64,000 nucleotides of DNA, from positions 1 through 64,000 of the forward strand of contig JAGXIO010000144.1 in assembly GCA_024635555.1 (NCBI GenBank), read 5' to 3'. The translations under genes and the position numbers were made by a program. The DNA is from Saccharicrinis sp. GTDB lineage: Bacteria > Bacteroidota > Bacteroidia > Bacteroidales > Marinilabiliaceae. The notes beneath the pieces are model-generated. The model was given only the letters and a program-made list of their open reading frames with translations, ran no database searches and was not told the DNA's origin. Each line of letters starts with the position of its first letter. Within the stretch, counting starts at the first letter, position 1. Below are positions 18,362-27,378 of the stretch, one piece after another.

Positions 18362-20176
18362 ATGAAAAAAAAGTTTAGAAAAGTGTTGTTATTACTGGCT
18401 GTTTCAATGGCTGGTGTTACTTTAGCGGAGACTACGCCGCAAATTATTAACGTGGAATCACGTCAAACTATCTCTCTGGATGGGCTTTGGAAAACCATAG
18501 TAGATCCATTCGAAAACGGATATTATGACTATCGGCGATTACCTCTTAAAAAAGGTGGATATGGTGACGATGTAGAATACACCGATAAAACAAAACTACA
18601 GGAGTATGATTTTGCTACTGATAGGACCTTATTTGTTCCCGGCGATTGGAATACTCAACGCCCTGAATTGTATTACTACGAAGGTACTGTTTGGTATAGA
18701 AACAGATTTCAATATCAGGTAAAAAATGACAAACGTGTATTTTTACATTTTGCAGCAGTAAATTACGAAGCAATTGTTTTTGTAAATGGAAAAGAAATCG
18801 GTCAGCACATTGGCGGTTTTACTCCTTTCAATTTTGAAGTTACAGGTTTACTGAAAAATGGAGAAAACTCTCTGGTAGTTAAAGTGGATAATAAACGCAA
18901 ATTCGAAGCTGTTCCTACTGTAAATTCCGATTGGTGGAATTATGGTGGAATTACCCGTCAGGTAACTTTGATTGAAACGCAAAAAACCTTTGTTCGAGAC
19001 TATTACATTCAGCTGAAGAAAACCGACAAGAACATTATCAATGGTTGGGTTCAGTTGGATGGCAATCAATTAAACAAAACTGTGAAAGTAGAAATACCGG
19101 AATTGAAAATTACGCAACAATTAACACCGGATGCCAAAGGTTATGCTGCTTTTGAAGTAAAAGCAAAGCCAACATTTTGGACTCCCGAGAATCCGAAACT
19201 CTACAAAGTAAATATCACTGTTAGCGATGAAGTAATGACTGACGAAATAGGATTCCGCACCATTGAAACAAAAGGAAACCAAATAATATTGAATGGTAAA
19301 CAGGTGTTTTTGCGTGGAGTTTGTATTCACGAAGAAGCTGCTTTCCGTAACGGTAGGGCTTATTCCAAAGAAGAAGATTTAGTATTGCTTAACTGGGCCA
19401 AGGAAATGGGTTGTAACTTTGTACGTTTAGCGCATTACCCTCACAACGAACAAATGGTTCGCCAGGCTGAACGCTTAGGAATTATGGTATGGTCGGAAAT
19501 TCCGGTTTACTGGACTATTCAATGGACAAATCCCGATACCTACAAAAATGCAGAGGCACAACTAACCGACAATATTACCCGCGATAAAAACCGTACAAAT
19601 ATTATTATCTGGTCAATTGCTAACGAAACGCCGCACGGAGCAGCTCGTTTGGATTTCTTAACCCGTTTAGCCACAAAAGCACGCGAACTTGACCCTGTGA
19701 GACTTGTAGGTGCAGCTATGGAAAAAGAAGAAGTTAAACCGGGACTTATGACTTTGAATGATGAGTTAAGTAAAGTAATGGACGTATTAAGTTTCAATCA
19801 ATATGTGGGATGGTACGATGGTTTACCCGAAAAATGTGACCGTGTAAACTGGACTTTTACCGAGCAAAAACCAATTATTATTACTGAATTTGGGGGCGGA
19901 GCGCTATATGGATTAAGAGGCGGATTAACTGAACACTTTACCGAAGATTATCAGGAAGACTTATATATTCGAAGTGTAAATATGTTCAAACGTATTCCGG
20001 GACTTGCGGGAACAACACCATGGATTTTAAAAGATTTTCGTTCACCACGTCGTCAGGTTCGTGATGTGCAAGATGATTTTAATCGAAAAGGATTAATATC
20101 AGATAAAGGACAGAAAAAGAAAGCTTTTTTTGTGATGAAAAAATGGTATAATGAATTGAAAGAGCAATACAAATAA
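18362..20176 (+). CDS. GH2 beta-glucuronidase/beta-galactosidase
   Basis: A 604-residue enzyme with an N-terminal signal (hydrophobic residues 8-22). A sugar-binding jelly roll covers about 25-205 (WNTQRPELYYYEGTVWYRN), an Ig-like domain about 206-305 and a TIM barrel about 306-600. The acid/base is E422 in IANETPHG and the nucleophile E509 in ITEFGGG. NFVRLAHYPHNEQM and WSEIPVYW are typical of the approximately 600-residue beta-glucuronidase branch. Glucuronic acid or galactose from xylan or pectin side chains is the likely substrate. The gene is intact but sits between direct copies of an insertion sequence, as in a composite transposon, so it may have been brought in. No T9SS tail; probably periplasmic. 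Confidence 0.88.
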   Translation: MKKKFRKVLLLLAVSMAGVTLAETTPQIINVESRQTISLDGLWKTIVDPFENGYYDYRRLPLKKGGYGDDVEYTDKTKLQEYDFATDRTLFVPGDWNTQRPELYYYEGTVWYRNRFQYQVKNDKRVFLHFAAVNYEAIVFVNGKEIGQHIGGFTPFNFEVTGLLKNGENSLVVKVDNKRKFEAVPTVNSDWWNYGGITRQVTLIETQKTFVRDYYIQLKKTDKNIINGWVQLDGNQLNKTVKVEIPELKITQQLTPDAKGYAAFEVKAKPTFWTPENPKLYKVNITVSDEVMTDEIGFRTIETKGNQIILNGKQVFLRGVCIHEEAAFRNGRAYSKEEDLVLLNWAKEMGCNFVRLAHYPHNEQMVRQAERLGIMVWSEIPVYWTIQWTNPDTYKNAEAQLTDNITRDKNRTNIIIWSIANETPHGAARLDFLTRLATKARELDPVRLVGAAMEKEEVKPGLMTLNDELSKVMDVLSFNQYVGWYDGLPEKCDRVNWTFTEQKPIIITEFGGGALYGLRGGLTEHFTEDYQEDLYIRSVNMFKRIPGLAGTTPWILKDFRSPRRQVRDVQDDFNRKGLISDKGQKKKAFFVMKKWYNELKEQYK

Positions 20177-20225
20177 AAAATTATTGTAATCTTTTGTATA
20201 AAGGCATAATTGAATAAATAATGAT

Positions 20226-21229
20226 TAATTGCTTATCTCTTTCGGTCAAGTAAAATTTTGTAGTTTTGCAAAATGAATACAAACGTACATTATCCGAAGG
20301 ATTTTCAAGAATTCCTAATGCAATTCAAGAACGAAGATGATTGTTGGAATTACATTTTTGAGTTGAGGTGGCCAAATGGATATATTTGCCCTAAATGCAA
20401 TGCAATAATAAGTATTGGTTGACTTAGCATAAACTAATTCATTGTTTCAGTTGTGGTTATCAGGCTTCTGTTACAGGGGGAACAATTTTTCATGGAATAA
20501 GAAAACCATTATTACTTTGGTTTCACATTATTTGGTGGGTTGTAGCACAGAAAACGGGTGCAAGTGCCAATAAGTTGATGGATTTTATGGGTTTTGGTTC
20601 ATACGAAACTGCATGGTCATGGCTACAAAAACTCAGAAGAGCTATGGTTCGTCCACAAAGAGATAAACTTTCTGGAGAAGTAGAAGTTGATGAGACATAT
20701 ATTGGAGGAGTGGAAATAGGCAAAGGGAAACAAGGTAGAGGTGCTGAGACAAAAACATTGGTTGTAGTTGCCACTGAATGTGTAGGAAAACAAATAGGTC
20801 GAGTTCGGTTTGAATAAATTCCAGAAGCCACATCTATGTATTTAATGCAATTCATTGAAAATATAATAGATGCAGGAAGTGCGATAATAACTGATGGTTG
20901 GAAAGGATATAGTTCTTTGACAAATAACACAAAGTATAAACACGAAATAAAAATTATTTCAGGAAGCGGAAATGAAGCTCACGAGCTATTACCACATGTA
21001 CATTTAGTTGATTCATTAGTCAAACGATGGATAAATGGAACACATCAAGGAAATATATCACCTAAGTTCTTGTCATATTACTTAGATGAATTTGTATTCA
21101 GACTCAATCGAAAATTATCTACATATAGAGGGAAGCTGTTTATAGACTTATGCAACAAGCTGTTGACACTCCTCCAAAACCATATAAAGAATTAATAAAA
21201 TAAGCTTGACCGAAAGGGATAAGCAGTTA
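20226..21229 (+). mobile_element. IS1595-family insertion sequence, full length but decayed
   Basis: About 1,004 bp bounded by imperfect inverted repeats of some 29 bases: TAATTGCTTATCTCTTTCGG on the left and, on the other strand of the right end, TAACTGCTTATCCCTTTCGG. The flanking bases (ATAATGAT left, AACAAATT right) do not match, so no target duplication is visible, consistent with later rearrangement. A TAGTTTTG element just before the transposase start resembles a Bacteroidota -7 box. Confidence 0.85.
20273..21195 (+). pseudogene. IS1595-type (ISXO2-like) transposase, disrupted
   Basis: The N-terminal zinc-ribbon part (YIFELRWPNGYICPKCN) is followed by frameshifts and stops near 20420. 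The central part is intact: WFHIIWWVVAQKTGASANKL, then VEVDETYIGGVE with the first catalytic Asp. A TAA stop at about 20815 interrupts again. The rest carries AIITDGWKGY (second Asp) and HVHLVDSLVKRW (end of the catalytic core). The protein cannot be made from this copy without suppression. Confidence 0.88.
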
Positions 21230-21697
21230 AACAAATTCGTAAATGGACTAACATATAAATGAATAACATTATGAATATTACTCGTCTCGCTTTAGCATTA
21301 GTTTTGGTCTTGTTTTTGTGTTCATGTAAGAAGAATAAAAGTGCTGTTTCAATAACCAAAATTCAGGTTCAAGCTCCCTTTGCCATGCCGGATATCGCCG
21401 TTCCTGATTTTGGAAAATGCAAAACTTTTTCCATTGTTGATTTTGGAGCCATACCAAGTAATAAAACAAAAAATTCGTATGCAATTGCTAAAGCTATTTC
21501 GGCTGCTAATGAAGCGGGTGGCGGAATTGTGGAAATAACTGCAGGTGAATGGATTACCGGTAAGATTCATTTGAAAAGCAATGTCAATCTGCATTTGAGA
21601 AAAGGAGCTGTTTTACTTTTCGATGATGAACCGAAAGATTATTTACCACCGGTAAATACAAGTTGGGAAGGCATGGAATGTATGAATTATTCACCGC
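21228..21697. repeat. 470-bp direct repeat, right copy
   Basis: Right partner of 17631-18100. It opens with the last codons of the GH28/GH49-like gene (NKFVNGLTYK then TGA) directly at the insertion-sequence end, which shows that the GH28 gene at 21259 once followed that gene as it does at 17662. Confidence 0.85.
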
Positions 21698-22638
21698 TCA
21701 TTTATGCATGGAAATGTAAGAATATCGCCATTACTGGCGAAGGAACCATCAAAGCCAAAATGAATTTGTGGAAAATTTGGGGTGCGAGGCCTCGCCCGCA
21801 CATGGAAAGCCTAAAACGTCTATTCAACATGTCATATCAGAACGTTCCCACTGAAGAACGTCTGATGGTAAATGATACGGCTAATTTACGTCCGCACTTT
21901 ATTCAGTTTAACCGCTGTGAGAATATTCGTCTCGAAGGATTCTCTATCATCAATAGTCCGTTTTGGACTATTCACATGTATCTGTCGAAAAATATTTTAA
22001 TTCGTAAATTGAATGTGTATGCTCACGGTCATAATAACGATGGTTTTGACCCGGAAATGAGTCAGAATATTTTGGTTGAAGACTGTCAGTTCGATCAGGG
22101 TGACGATGCAATTGCCATTAAATCGGGGAGAAGTCAGGAAGGATGGCGCATTCAGGTTCCCACCAAAAACCTTGTGATTCGGAACTGTACGGTGAAGAAT
22201 GGACATCAACTTATTGCTATTGGTAGTGAACTGTCTGGCGGAATCGAAAATGTATATGTCCACGATTGTGTTGTGTATGAGGATGCTAAAATGTTCCATG
22301 TTCTATTTATCAAGACCAATGAACGCATGGGTGGTTATGTCAACAATATATACATTAAGAATATCAAAGCTGGAAAAATGGATTTAGGTATTTTGGGCAT
22401 CGATACTGATGTGCTTTATCAGTGGAGAGATTTATTACCAACTTATGTGCGCAAACTGACTCTAATTAAAAACATTTATCTCGAAAACATAAAAGCTTCG
22501 AACGTTAAATTCGAATGCAGAATTCTGGGACAAAAAGAACTGCCGGTTGAGAATATCTTTTTGAAAAATGTGGTGGCTGATACCATTCGAGATAAAATGC
22601 AGATACATGAGAATTTAATCAATTTCGAGAAAAAATAA
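21259..22638 (+). CDS. GH28 polygalacturonase-like lipoprotein
   Basis: A 459-residue lipoprotein precursor (LVLFLCSC lipobox) that opens the beta-helix at FSIVDFGAIPSN. GH28 motifs are NNDGFD (D261), QGDDAIAIKSG (D282/D283) and NGHQLIAIGSE (H316). The last motif reads LFIKTNERMGG, with K352 kept but phenylalanine at 350 where classic enzymes have arginine (R-x-K). This may tune the substrate, for example toward a rhamnogalacturonan, rather than abolish activity. It is the complete version of the broken copy at 17662. The next GH28 gene starts 31 bases downstream, so the two probably form one operon. Confidence 0.85.
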   Translation: MNNIMNITRLALALVLVLFLCSCKKNKSAVSITKIQVQAPFAMPDIAVPDFGKCKTFSIVDFGAIPSNKTKNSYAIAKAISAANEAGGGIVEITAGEWITGKIHLKSNVNLHLRKGAVLLFDDEPKDYLPPVNTSWEGMECMNYSPLIYAWKCKNIAITGEGTIKAKMNLWKIWGARPRPHMESLKRLFNMSYQNVPTEERLMVNDTANLRPHFIQFNRCENIRLEGFSIINSPFWTIHMYLSKNILIRKLNVYAHGHNNDGFDPEMSQNILVEDCQFDQGDDAIAIKSGRSQEGWRIQVPTKNLVIRNCTVKNGHQLIAIGSELSGGIENVYVHDCVVYEDAKMFHVLFIKTNERMGGYVNNIYIKNIKAGKMDLGILGIDTDVLYQWRDLLPTYVRKLTLIKNIYLENIKASNVKFECRILGQKELPVENIFLKNVVADTIRDKMQIHENLINFEKK

Positions 22639-22669
22639 TTGAGATATTTAAAAATTTAAAAGACTATCA

Positions 22670-24313
22670 ATGAGCTTTGCTAGAAATGTACTCGTATCAA
22701 TTTGTTTATTTGGAGTTATTTTTGTTTCCACAATAGTAGAGGCAAAAAATGATTATACTTATTTGTATAAACAACTTCCGTTTTCAATGCCAAAAATAAA
22801 TGCCCCGGTTTTTAAAAACAATACAGTATCTATTGTTGATGCAGGAGGAATAGGAGATGGGAATGCACTAAATACAGATGCTTTTCGCAAAGCGATTGAT
22901 CAACTTTCGAAAAAAGGAGGTGGAAAACTGATTGTTCCTAAAGGTGTATGGTTTACAGGTCCGATTGAATTAAAATCAAATATAAATCTTCATTTAGAAA
23001 AGGGCGCTCTTATCCTTTTTTCATCGGATTTTGATTTATATCCGTTGGTAAAAACTTTTTTCGAAGGGCTTGAAACGCGTCGTTGTCAGTCGCCAATTTC
23101 TGGCAGAAATTTAGTGAATGTTGCTATTACTGGAGAAGGAACAATAAATGGCTCTGGCGAAGCATGGAGACCCCTAAAAAAGTCAAAAGTTACAGAATCA
23201 CATTGGGAAAATGTAGTGAAATCCGGTGGAGTTCTTAAAGATTCAGCTTATTGGTTTCCAAGTAAAAGTTCGCTTTTGGGTGAGTCGATTAGTGATATGA
23301 ATGTACCAAGAGGTGATTTGAGTGATGCAAAATGGTTGGAAGTAAAAGATTTTTTACGTCCGGTAATGGTTAGTTTAATTGAATGTAAAAATGTTTTTTT
23401 AAAAGGCGTTTTGTTCGAAAATTCACCAAGCTGGAATATTCATCCGCTTATGTGTGAAAATATTATTATTGACAATATCTTTGTACGTAACCCTTCTTAT
23501 GCACAAAATGGCGATGGTTTGGATGTTGAATCATGCAAAAACGTATTGATTCTAAATAGTAAATTTGATGTGGGTGACGATGCAATTTGTATTAAATCCG
23601 GAAAGGATGAACAAGGACGGAATCGTGCTCAACCGACAGAAAATGTTATAGTTGATAATTGTAAAGTATTTCAGGGTCATGGTGGATTTGTTGTTGGAAG
23701 TGAAATGTCCGGTGGTGTACGCAATATTTCTGTTCGTAATTGTCAGTTTCTAGGTACAGATGTTGGTTTACGTTTTAAAAGTACTCGCGGACGTGGCGGT
23801 GTTGTTGAAAATATCTATATTAGTGATATTTATATGATCAATATCGTTACAGATTCATTTCTTTTTGATTTGTATTATAGTGGAAAATCTGCTTCCGAAT
23901 CGTTGGCAGATGGAGATGAAATTCCAAATACTTCAGTTATTCCAGAGGTTTCAGTTGAAACTCCTTCTTTCAGAAATATATTTGTAAAGAATATTGTTTC
24001 AAGAAATGCGCGTAGAGCTATGTTTTTTAATGGTCTACCGGAAATGAATATTACAAATATAAATGTTGAAAATGCTTATATTTCCGCTTTGTATGGTGCA
24101 GAAATACGAGAATCAAATCAGATTAAATTTAAAAATATACACATATTGCCAAAATCAGGACCTGCATTAATATTGAGAAACGTAAAGGAATTTTCTTTGA
24201 AGGAATTTTATTATCCTGATACGTTGACCCAAGTTGTAAGAATTGAAGGGAATTCAAGCAATATCCAACTTCCGGATTCGATTAAAAAGGATATGATTAT
24301 TGGTGTGAATTAA
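22670..24313 (+). CDS. GH28 exo-polygalacturonase-like enzyme
   Basis: A 547-residue protein with a signal peptide (hydrophobic 8-24, cut near VEA). It has the full GH28 set on a right-handed beta-helix: QNGDGLDVESC (D282), VGDDAICIKSG (D303/D304), QGHGGFVVGSEMSGG (H337) and LRFKSTRGRGG (R368, K370). Such enzymes release galacturonic acid from unsubstituted or oligomeric pectin. A central insertion (about residues 165-225, rich in Lys/Ser) is typical of the exo-acting branch. No lipobox and no T9SS tail; probably periplasmic. It is the most canonical of the GH28 proteins here. Confidence 0.9.
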   Translation: MSFARNVLVSICLFGVIFVSTIVEAKNDYTYLYKQLPFSMPKINAPVFKNNTVSIVDAGGIGDGNALNTDAFRKAIDQLSKKGGGKLIVPKGVWFTGPIELKSNINLHLEKGALILFSSDFDLYPLVKTFFEGLETRRCQSPISGRNLVNVAITGEGTINGSGEAWRPLKKSKVTESHWENVVKSGGVLKDSAYWFPSKSSLLGESISDMNVPRGDLSDAKWLEVKDFLRPVMVSLIECKNVFLKGVLFENSPSWNIHPLMCENIIIDNIFVRNPSYAQNGDGLDVESCKNVLILNSKFDVGDDAICIKSGKDEQGRNRAQPTENVIVDNCKVFQGHGGFVVGSEMSGGVRNISVRNCQFLGTDVGLRFKSTRGRGGVVENIYISDIYMINIVTDSFLFDLYYSGKSASESLADGDEIPNTSVIPEVSVETPSFRNIFVKNIVSRNARRAMFFNGLPEMNITNINVENAYISALYGAEIRESNQIKFKNIHILPKSGPALILRNVKEFSLKEFYYPDTLTQVVRIEGNSSNIQLPDSIKKDMIIGVN

Positions 24314-24393
24314 AAAGTGTTTTTCAAAAAAATATTTAGGTAAGTTCAGACATTATATCATTATTAGTTTTGTGTTGTTGAGCACTTTTAATC

Positions 24394-24434
24394 CCTCTTG
24401 CCGCAGATTGGCGGCTGTTGTTCGGCCAACGGAG
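24394..24434. repeat. GC-rich dyad repeat, copy B
   Basis: Diverged relative of 15911-15956: both share a CCCTC..TG start, a TTGGCG core, then GTTCGGC.AACGG. Here the dyad arms are degraded. Confidence 0.5.
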
Positions 24435-24438
24435 TCCT

Positions 24439-24540
24439 TATTTGAAAGAGAAAAATGGCGTTATGAAAGTAAACGACGGAATTTCTTATTATACCGTTGA
24501 TTTTGCAGGAAAACGCCAATCTATAAAAATCTCGAAGTAA
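24439..24540 (+). pseudogene. Possible C-terminal scrap of a lost enzyme
   Basis: A 33-codon open stretch reads MKVNDGISYYTVDFAGKRQS and ends in IKISK then TAA. It looks like the beta-rich end of a glycosidase but has no start or partner. Family not recognised. Confidence 0.3.
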
Positions 24541-24627
24541 ACCCATAAGTAAATTGGTATTTAAATAATGGAACAAAGGGCATGAAAAAACATATAATGA
24601 GCATTAAATAAATTTGAAAAAAATAGT

Positions 24628-25893
24628 ATGAAAAAAAATAAACTATTCATTGTTAGTTTAGTTGCTTTTCTATTGGCAATTTCTAACTCCTTTTCACAAG
24701 AATTAATTAAGAAAGTTGTACCAAAAAGTAAGTGGATTGATCCAAAAGCAAAATGTTCAACTTTTGGATATTATAATTCGACACCTGAAAGTCCTGATGG
24801 TCGATATATTTTATTCACACGTTACAAAGAAATCCCAACCATAAATAAACAAGTTGTGGGAATAATTACTTTATATGATACAATGAAAGGATCATATAAA
24901 GAGATAATGGAAGTCCCCAATGCAAATATCCACGATGGTGTAATGGGTTTATGGGTAGATAATGAGACTTTGGCTTATCAAGATGGAGAACTTAGTCCAA
25001 TTAATCTTGATGAGTATGAGTATTTGAAGAAAGGTTATTATGATAGAGTCAGTATAATTAATATTTACACTAAAAAAAAATGGACAAGCAGCATCCACGG
25101 ACGACTTGGGCATGAATCTATTAATGGCAAAATATTAATTACTGCAATGCATCCTCTATTTAATAAATGGGGACTGTATGAAGTCGATGCAAAGAGCCAC
25201 ACGGAAAAATTTATATGTGACCCTTCAATTTATGCCTCATTAGTCGAAAAAAAAGTAAGTGAAGGTAGGGATACAAAATATTGGAAATTATTACACGCTA
25301 CTTATAGCCCAAATGGCAAAAGAGTAGCTATGAGACTTGATGTCCGTCGAGAAGGTGAAATGCTTAATGGCGGAGGTTCACAGACGACTACAGTTATAAT
25401 AAATACAGATGGAAGCAATCCGATTTATTTTGGAGAGCAACCTTTGCATTTTGGATGGTACGATAACAAGACTATAACTGGATTTTGTGGTGATAGTAAA
25501 AACGGTCCATTACAAAATGGAGAATTTCAGATGAAAGGATTCGAAAAAGAGGGTGGAGGATTGTATCGTTTCGAATTAGAACCTATTCGATGTATCGAGA
25601 AGCTATCGGCATTTGGTAATCATATTGGAATCTCTCCAGATAAAATGTGGTATGCTTCAGAAAATTGGTATCAGGAGGATTCGGTAGAGCTACGATTATA
25701 CAAAAAGTATCTCTATACCCCTGTTTTAATTGTAACCAAGAATTTTTATGGAAAGCGGACATGGAACAAACCAGGACCTGTACATGTTAATCCGTCATTT
25801 AGCAGAGATGAAAAAAAACTCTTTTTTACTGAGGTAGTCGATAGTGCTAGCTTTCAGGCAAAATGGATAGATTTAACTTCTATTATTCATTGA
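24628..25893 (+). CDS. Secreted seven-bladed propeller, PL22-like oligogalacturonate lyase
   Basis: A 421-residue protein with a signal peptide (cut near SFSQ, residue 24). The rest is a beta-propeller with WD40-like/PD40 blades: STPESPDGRYILFTRY, LHATYSPNGKRVAMRL, GISPDKMWYASENW, NPSFSRDEKKLFFTE. Histidines that could coordinate metal occur in LGHESINGK, TAMHPLFNKW, LLHATYSPN and GPVHVNPSF. Oligogalacturonate lyases (PL22) share this fold, and the pectinase neighbours suit such a role in the final cleavage of oligogalacturonides. The assignment is inference from fold plus context. It is the last intact enzyme of the degradation cluster. Confidence 0.6.
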   Translation: MKKNKLFIVSLVAFLLAISNSFSQELIKKVVPKSKWIDPKAKCSTFGYYNSTPESPDGRYILFTRYKEIPTINKQVVGIITLYDTMKGSYKEIMEVPNANIHDGVMGLWVDNETLAYQDGELSPINLDEYEYLKKGYYDRVSIINIYTKKKWTSSIHGRLGHESINGKILITAMHPLFNKWGLYEVDAKSHTEKFICDPSIYASLVEKKVSEGRDTKYWKLLHATYSPNGKRVAMRLDVRREGEMLNGGGSQTTTVIINTDGSNPIYFGEQPLHFGWYDNKTITGFCGDSKNGPLQNGEFQMKGFEKEGGGLYRFELEPIRCIEKLSAFGNHIGISPDKMWYASENWYQEDSVELRLYKKYLYTPVLIVTKNFYGKRTWNKPGPVHVNPSFSRDEKKLFFTEVVDSASFQAKWIDLTSIIH

Positions 25894-26235
25894 CAATTGT
25901 AACTACTCAGCAAGTACCTACTGTCAATAATTAAGGTCATATACTTTGCTTGTTAGTTGTGCGGAGAAATTCCGAATTGCTCTGCCCGATTATTGCGGTC
26001 TGGATTTCAGAAACATAGATTATTGTACACATTGTGGATAAGTTCGGGCTGTGAGTAGATAATCTAAGCCCTAATAATTAGGAAGTAACATGGTGTTTGT
26101 GTCAACTTTGTCGAATGATAAAGCGTGAGACCTTGGAACCTCTCAAAAAGGAGAGCGTCATTAATTTATCCATTCGTCGAATTTTCCGGGAAAGTAGATC
26201 AACTGATCGGAGAGATGCATAAGTAGATTCGTGTT
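25894..26235. other. Degraded spacer leading into mobilisation remnant
   Basis: No intact gene. From about 26190 the frame KVDQLIGEMHK, stop, IRVLKEEVNQLKNV suggests the ruined end of a mobilisation accessory protein just before the relaxase remnant. Confidence 0.35.
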
Positions 26236-27039
26236 TTGAAAGAAGAGGTTAACCAGCTAAAAAACGTTAAGAACAGCCGTGTCTTACCTCAGTACAAGGC
26301 AGTACATCCCCTTCTGGCGGATACCCGAGTAGCTGGAGTGCATCTGTCACATATCCCTGAGCGAAGGAACAATCTTCAACATGCTCGACCGAGTAGCGGA
26401 CAACCTGCTCCCGGTTTACAATGGCATAAAGTGGGACGTGTCCTGCGGAAAGAGATGGATGCTTTGATGAAACGGATGGGCTATGGCCACCAACCTTATT
26501 TTGTCTATAAGCACAAAGACGTAGAGCGTACCCACTTCCATATCGTGTCCACCCGGATAGATGTGCACACCCACAAAAAATAAACGACAGCAACGAAAAA
26601 GAAAAATAGACCAGTTCGTAAAGGAACTGCAACAAAAATACGGCTTGGATACCGTCCAAAAGAAAAACGAAGTCATCAACCTGATCCCCAATACAAAAAG
26701 CGTCAACTTGATGGAATCCGTCCAGGAGTGGTTCACCTTGCTTAACCGCTCGAATATTTCCTCCAAACAGGAATATATGGATGTCTTAAAAGCTTTTAAC
26801 CTTGAAATATCCACCAAAGCAGGAATGGGCAGTCGGTACTCATAAAAGATCAGGATGGCAACACATTGCGACACCTCATTAACATGTCAGATTTTACGGA
26901 AAGAGCCGATGTGGAACTCACCCTGTCAAACAAACCTAAACCCGATCCTGCAACCCAACAAGTTTTGCAGGATAAAACCAAACAGGTACTCCAAGGGCTC
27001 ATCAAAGAATACCGTTTTTTTACCGCAGATGAATCGTAA
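26236..27039 (+). pseudogene. Mobilisation relaxase (MobB/BmgA-like) remnant
   Basis: Three reading frames together resemble one relaxase. The first carries MKRMGYGHQPYFVYKHKDVE then RTHFHIVSTRID, the HUH-type metal-binding HxH segment of mobilisation nucleases. The second (from about 26561) continues KRKIDQFVKELQQKYGLDTV. The third ends LINMSDFTERADVELTLSNK and stops at 27037. At least two frameshifts separate them, and the normal N-terminal tyrosine region is unrecognisable. This is a relic of a conjugative or mobilisable element. Confidence 0.75.
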
Positions 27040-27041
27040 AT

Positions 27042-27317
27042 TTTGGCCGATTTATAATCGTTATAATCGGCTGTTTCTGTTTTAACGGCTGGGTCAGGTC
27101 GAAAGGTGTCTTTACGTTTGACTACTTTGTGTAGCATTTCGGGTTTCAATACGTATGCAACCCATTCGGGTTGTTCAAGCTTTACATCGTTTGAAAGGGT
27201 ATAATAGGTATGTTTAACTATTTGATGTGTTGGCCTTACAGGCAGGTAGTTAAAATCTTGCGCTATGAGTGCAAAAGTAATTTGCAATAATGCGAATAGA
27301 GGGATTATTTTTTTCAT
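27042..27317 (-). pseudogene. DNA/RNA non-specific endonuclease, 5' part only
   Basis: The start is the ATG at 27317, beginning a signal peptide (MKKIIPLFALLQITFALIAQ). The mature part reads HTYYTLSNDVKLEQPEWVAY, VLKPEMLHKVVKRKDTFRPD, then ADYNDY, which is the conserved beginning of NUC1-type extracellular nucleases. Homology stops where the catalytic DRGH motif should come, at the boundary with the relaxase remnant on the other strand; the frame then merely reads the antisense of that remnant. The gene was cut by the mobile element. Confidence 0.75.
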
Positions 27318-27378
27318 TATTTTCAGTCGAATCGAAAGGTGATCAATTAATTTTAGTGTAAATGTAAAGCGAAATTCT

